Source: Planctomycetota bacterium (GTDB taxonomy: Bacteria > Planctomycetota > PUPC01 > JABMSA01 > JAUWKK01). Taken from it: 6,833 nucleotides of DNA. The stretch covers positions 1 to 6,833 of the forward strand of contig JAUWKK010000157.1 of assembly GCA_030614245.1 (NCBI GenBank), given 5' to 3'. Position numbers and translations under genes: made by a program. Within the stretch, counting starts at the first letter, position 1, and each line of letters starts with the position of its first letter. Shown here in pieces: positions 6,654 through 6,833 of the stretch. Under the pieces are notes generated by a model that saw nothing but the letters and a program-made list of their open reading frames with translations, made no database searches and was not told the DNA's origin.

Positions 6654-6665
6654 AGTGGCTATAAT
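6637..6665 (+). promoter_or_regulatory. Candidate sigma70-type promoter reading rightward
   Basis: TTGAGA (6637-6642) and TATAAT (6660-6665) are separated by exactly 17 nt. The -10 is a perfect consensus and the -35 matches 5 of 6. The -35 lies in the last codons of the preceding gene and the -10 just past its stop. Initiation would fall near 6672, before the repeat at 6684, so it would serve a gene beyond the right edge. It is a sequence match only. Confidence 0.5.
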
Positions 6666-6683
6666 GCTGTGCATTCGGTCAAC

Positions 6684-6833
6684 AAGAAAGGCAACCACAG
6701 ATGAACGCTGATGAACGCTGATCATTAAGAACCGGTATCTGTATGCATCTATGTTAATCTGTGTCTATCCGCGGTTTCACTCTTCTCTGTATTTATCCGC
6801 GGTTTCAGAAGAAAGGCAACCACAGATGAACGC
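6684..6833. repeat. Second, diverged array of the same palindromic repeat family
   Basis: A full copy spans about 6691-6778. Its left arm has TGATGAACGC twice, the core is ATTAAGAACCGGT, and the right arm ends CTATCCGCGGTTTC. A partial right arm follows at about 6785-6806 (TATTTATCCGCGGTTTC), and a new left arm begins near 6809. The 25 bases at 6684-6708 and 6809-6833 are identical, so another copy continues past the window. It shares the arm design and the GGTTTC end with the array at 5146-5487 but differs at many positions, so it is a separate, older or differently evolved cluster. Confidence 0.88.

Overview
The window looks like chromosomal DNA from a GC-rich, probably Gram-negative environmental bacterium. 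Housekeeping genes are packed head to tail on the + strand and separated by low-complexity dispersed repeats. A planctomycete or a close relative is my best guess. The reasons are the NadB N-terminal style (a RRYLVN...LPHIFTDVLVIGSG lead-in), the small four-cysteine protein at the right end, which resembles from memory a family common in Planctomycetota, and the dispersed repeats. This assignment is inference; no marker gene here proves it.

Layout. Positions 1-140 are a leader full of short inverted repeats. Positions 141-5161 hold four tightly coupled genes: lysyl-tRNA synthetase (lysS), a LolC/LolE-type FtsX-fold permease, its LolD-type ATPase, and L-aspartate oxidase (nadB). Gaps are 3 nt or genes overlap (8 nt and 17 nt), which suggests one operon with translational coupling. 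The permease and ATPase should form one inner-membrane ABC complex that moves lipoproteins or lipid-like cargo towards the outer membrane. LysS charges tRNA-Lys. NadB makes iminoaspartate for de novo NAD synthesis. These jobs are not obviously linked beyond being housekeeping.

Positions 5146-5487 are a tandem array with a 98-bp period: three nearly complete copies and one left half. Each copy is an imperfect palindrome built from 10-bp sub-repeats around an A-rich core. The array supplies the last four codons and the stop of nadB, and its third copy carries a 20-nt insertion that forms a GC hairpin. Positions 5512-6653 hold a second pair of genes: a cyclodeaminase/cyclohydrolase-family protein of folate one-carbon metabolism (fchA-like) and an unrecognised 163-residue protein with two CxxC pairs. 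A sigma70-like promoter candidate overlaps the end of the latter. The right edge (6684-6833) enters a second, diverged array of the same repeat family that runs out of the window.

I see no CRISPR array, rRNA, tRNA, transposase, phage or defence gene. The protein genes are ordinary. The least explained DNA is the repeat family and the structured lysS leader, and neither can be called a new system from this sequence alone.
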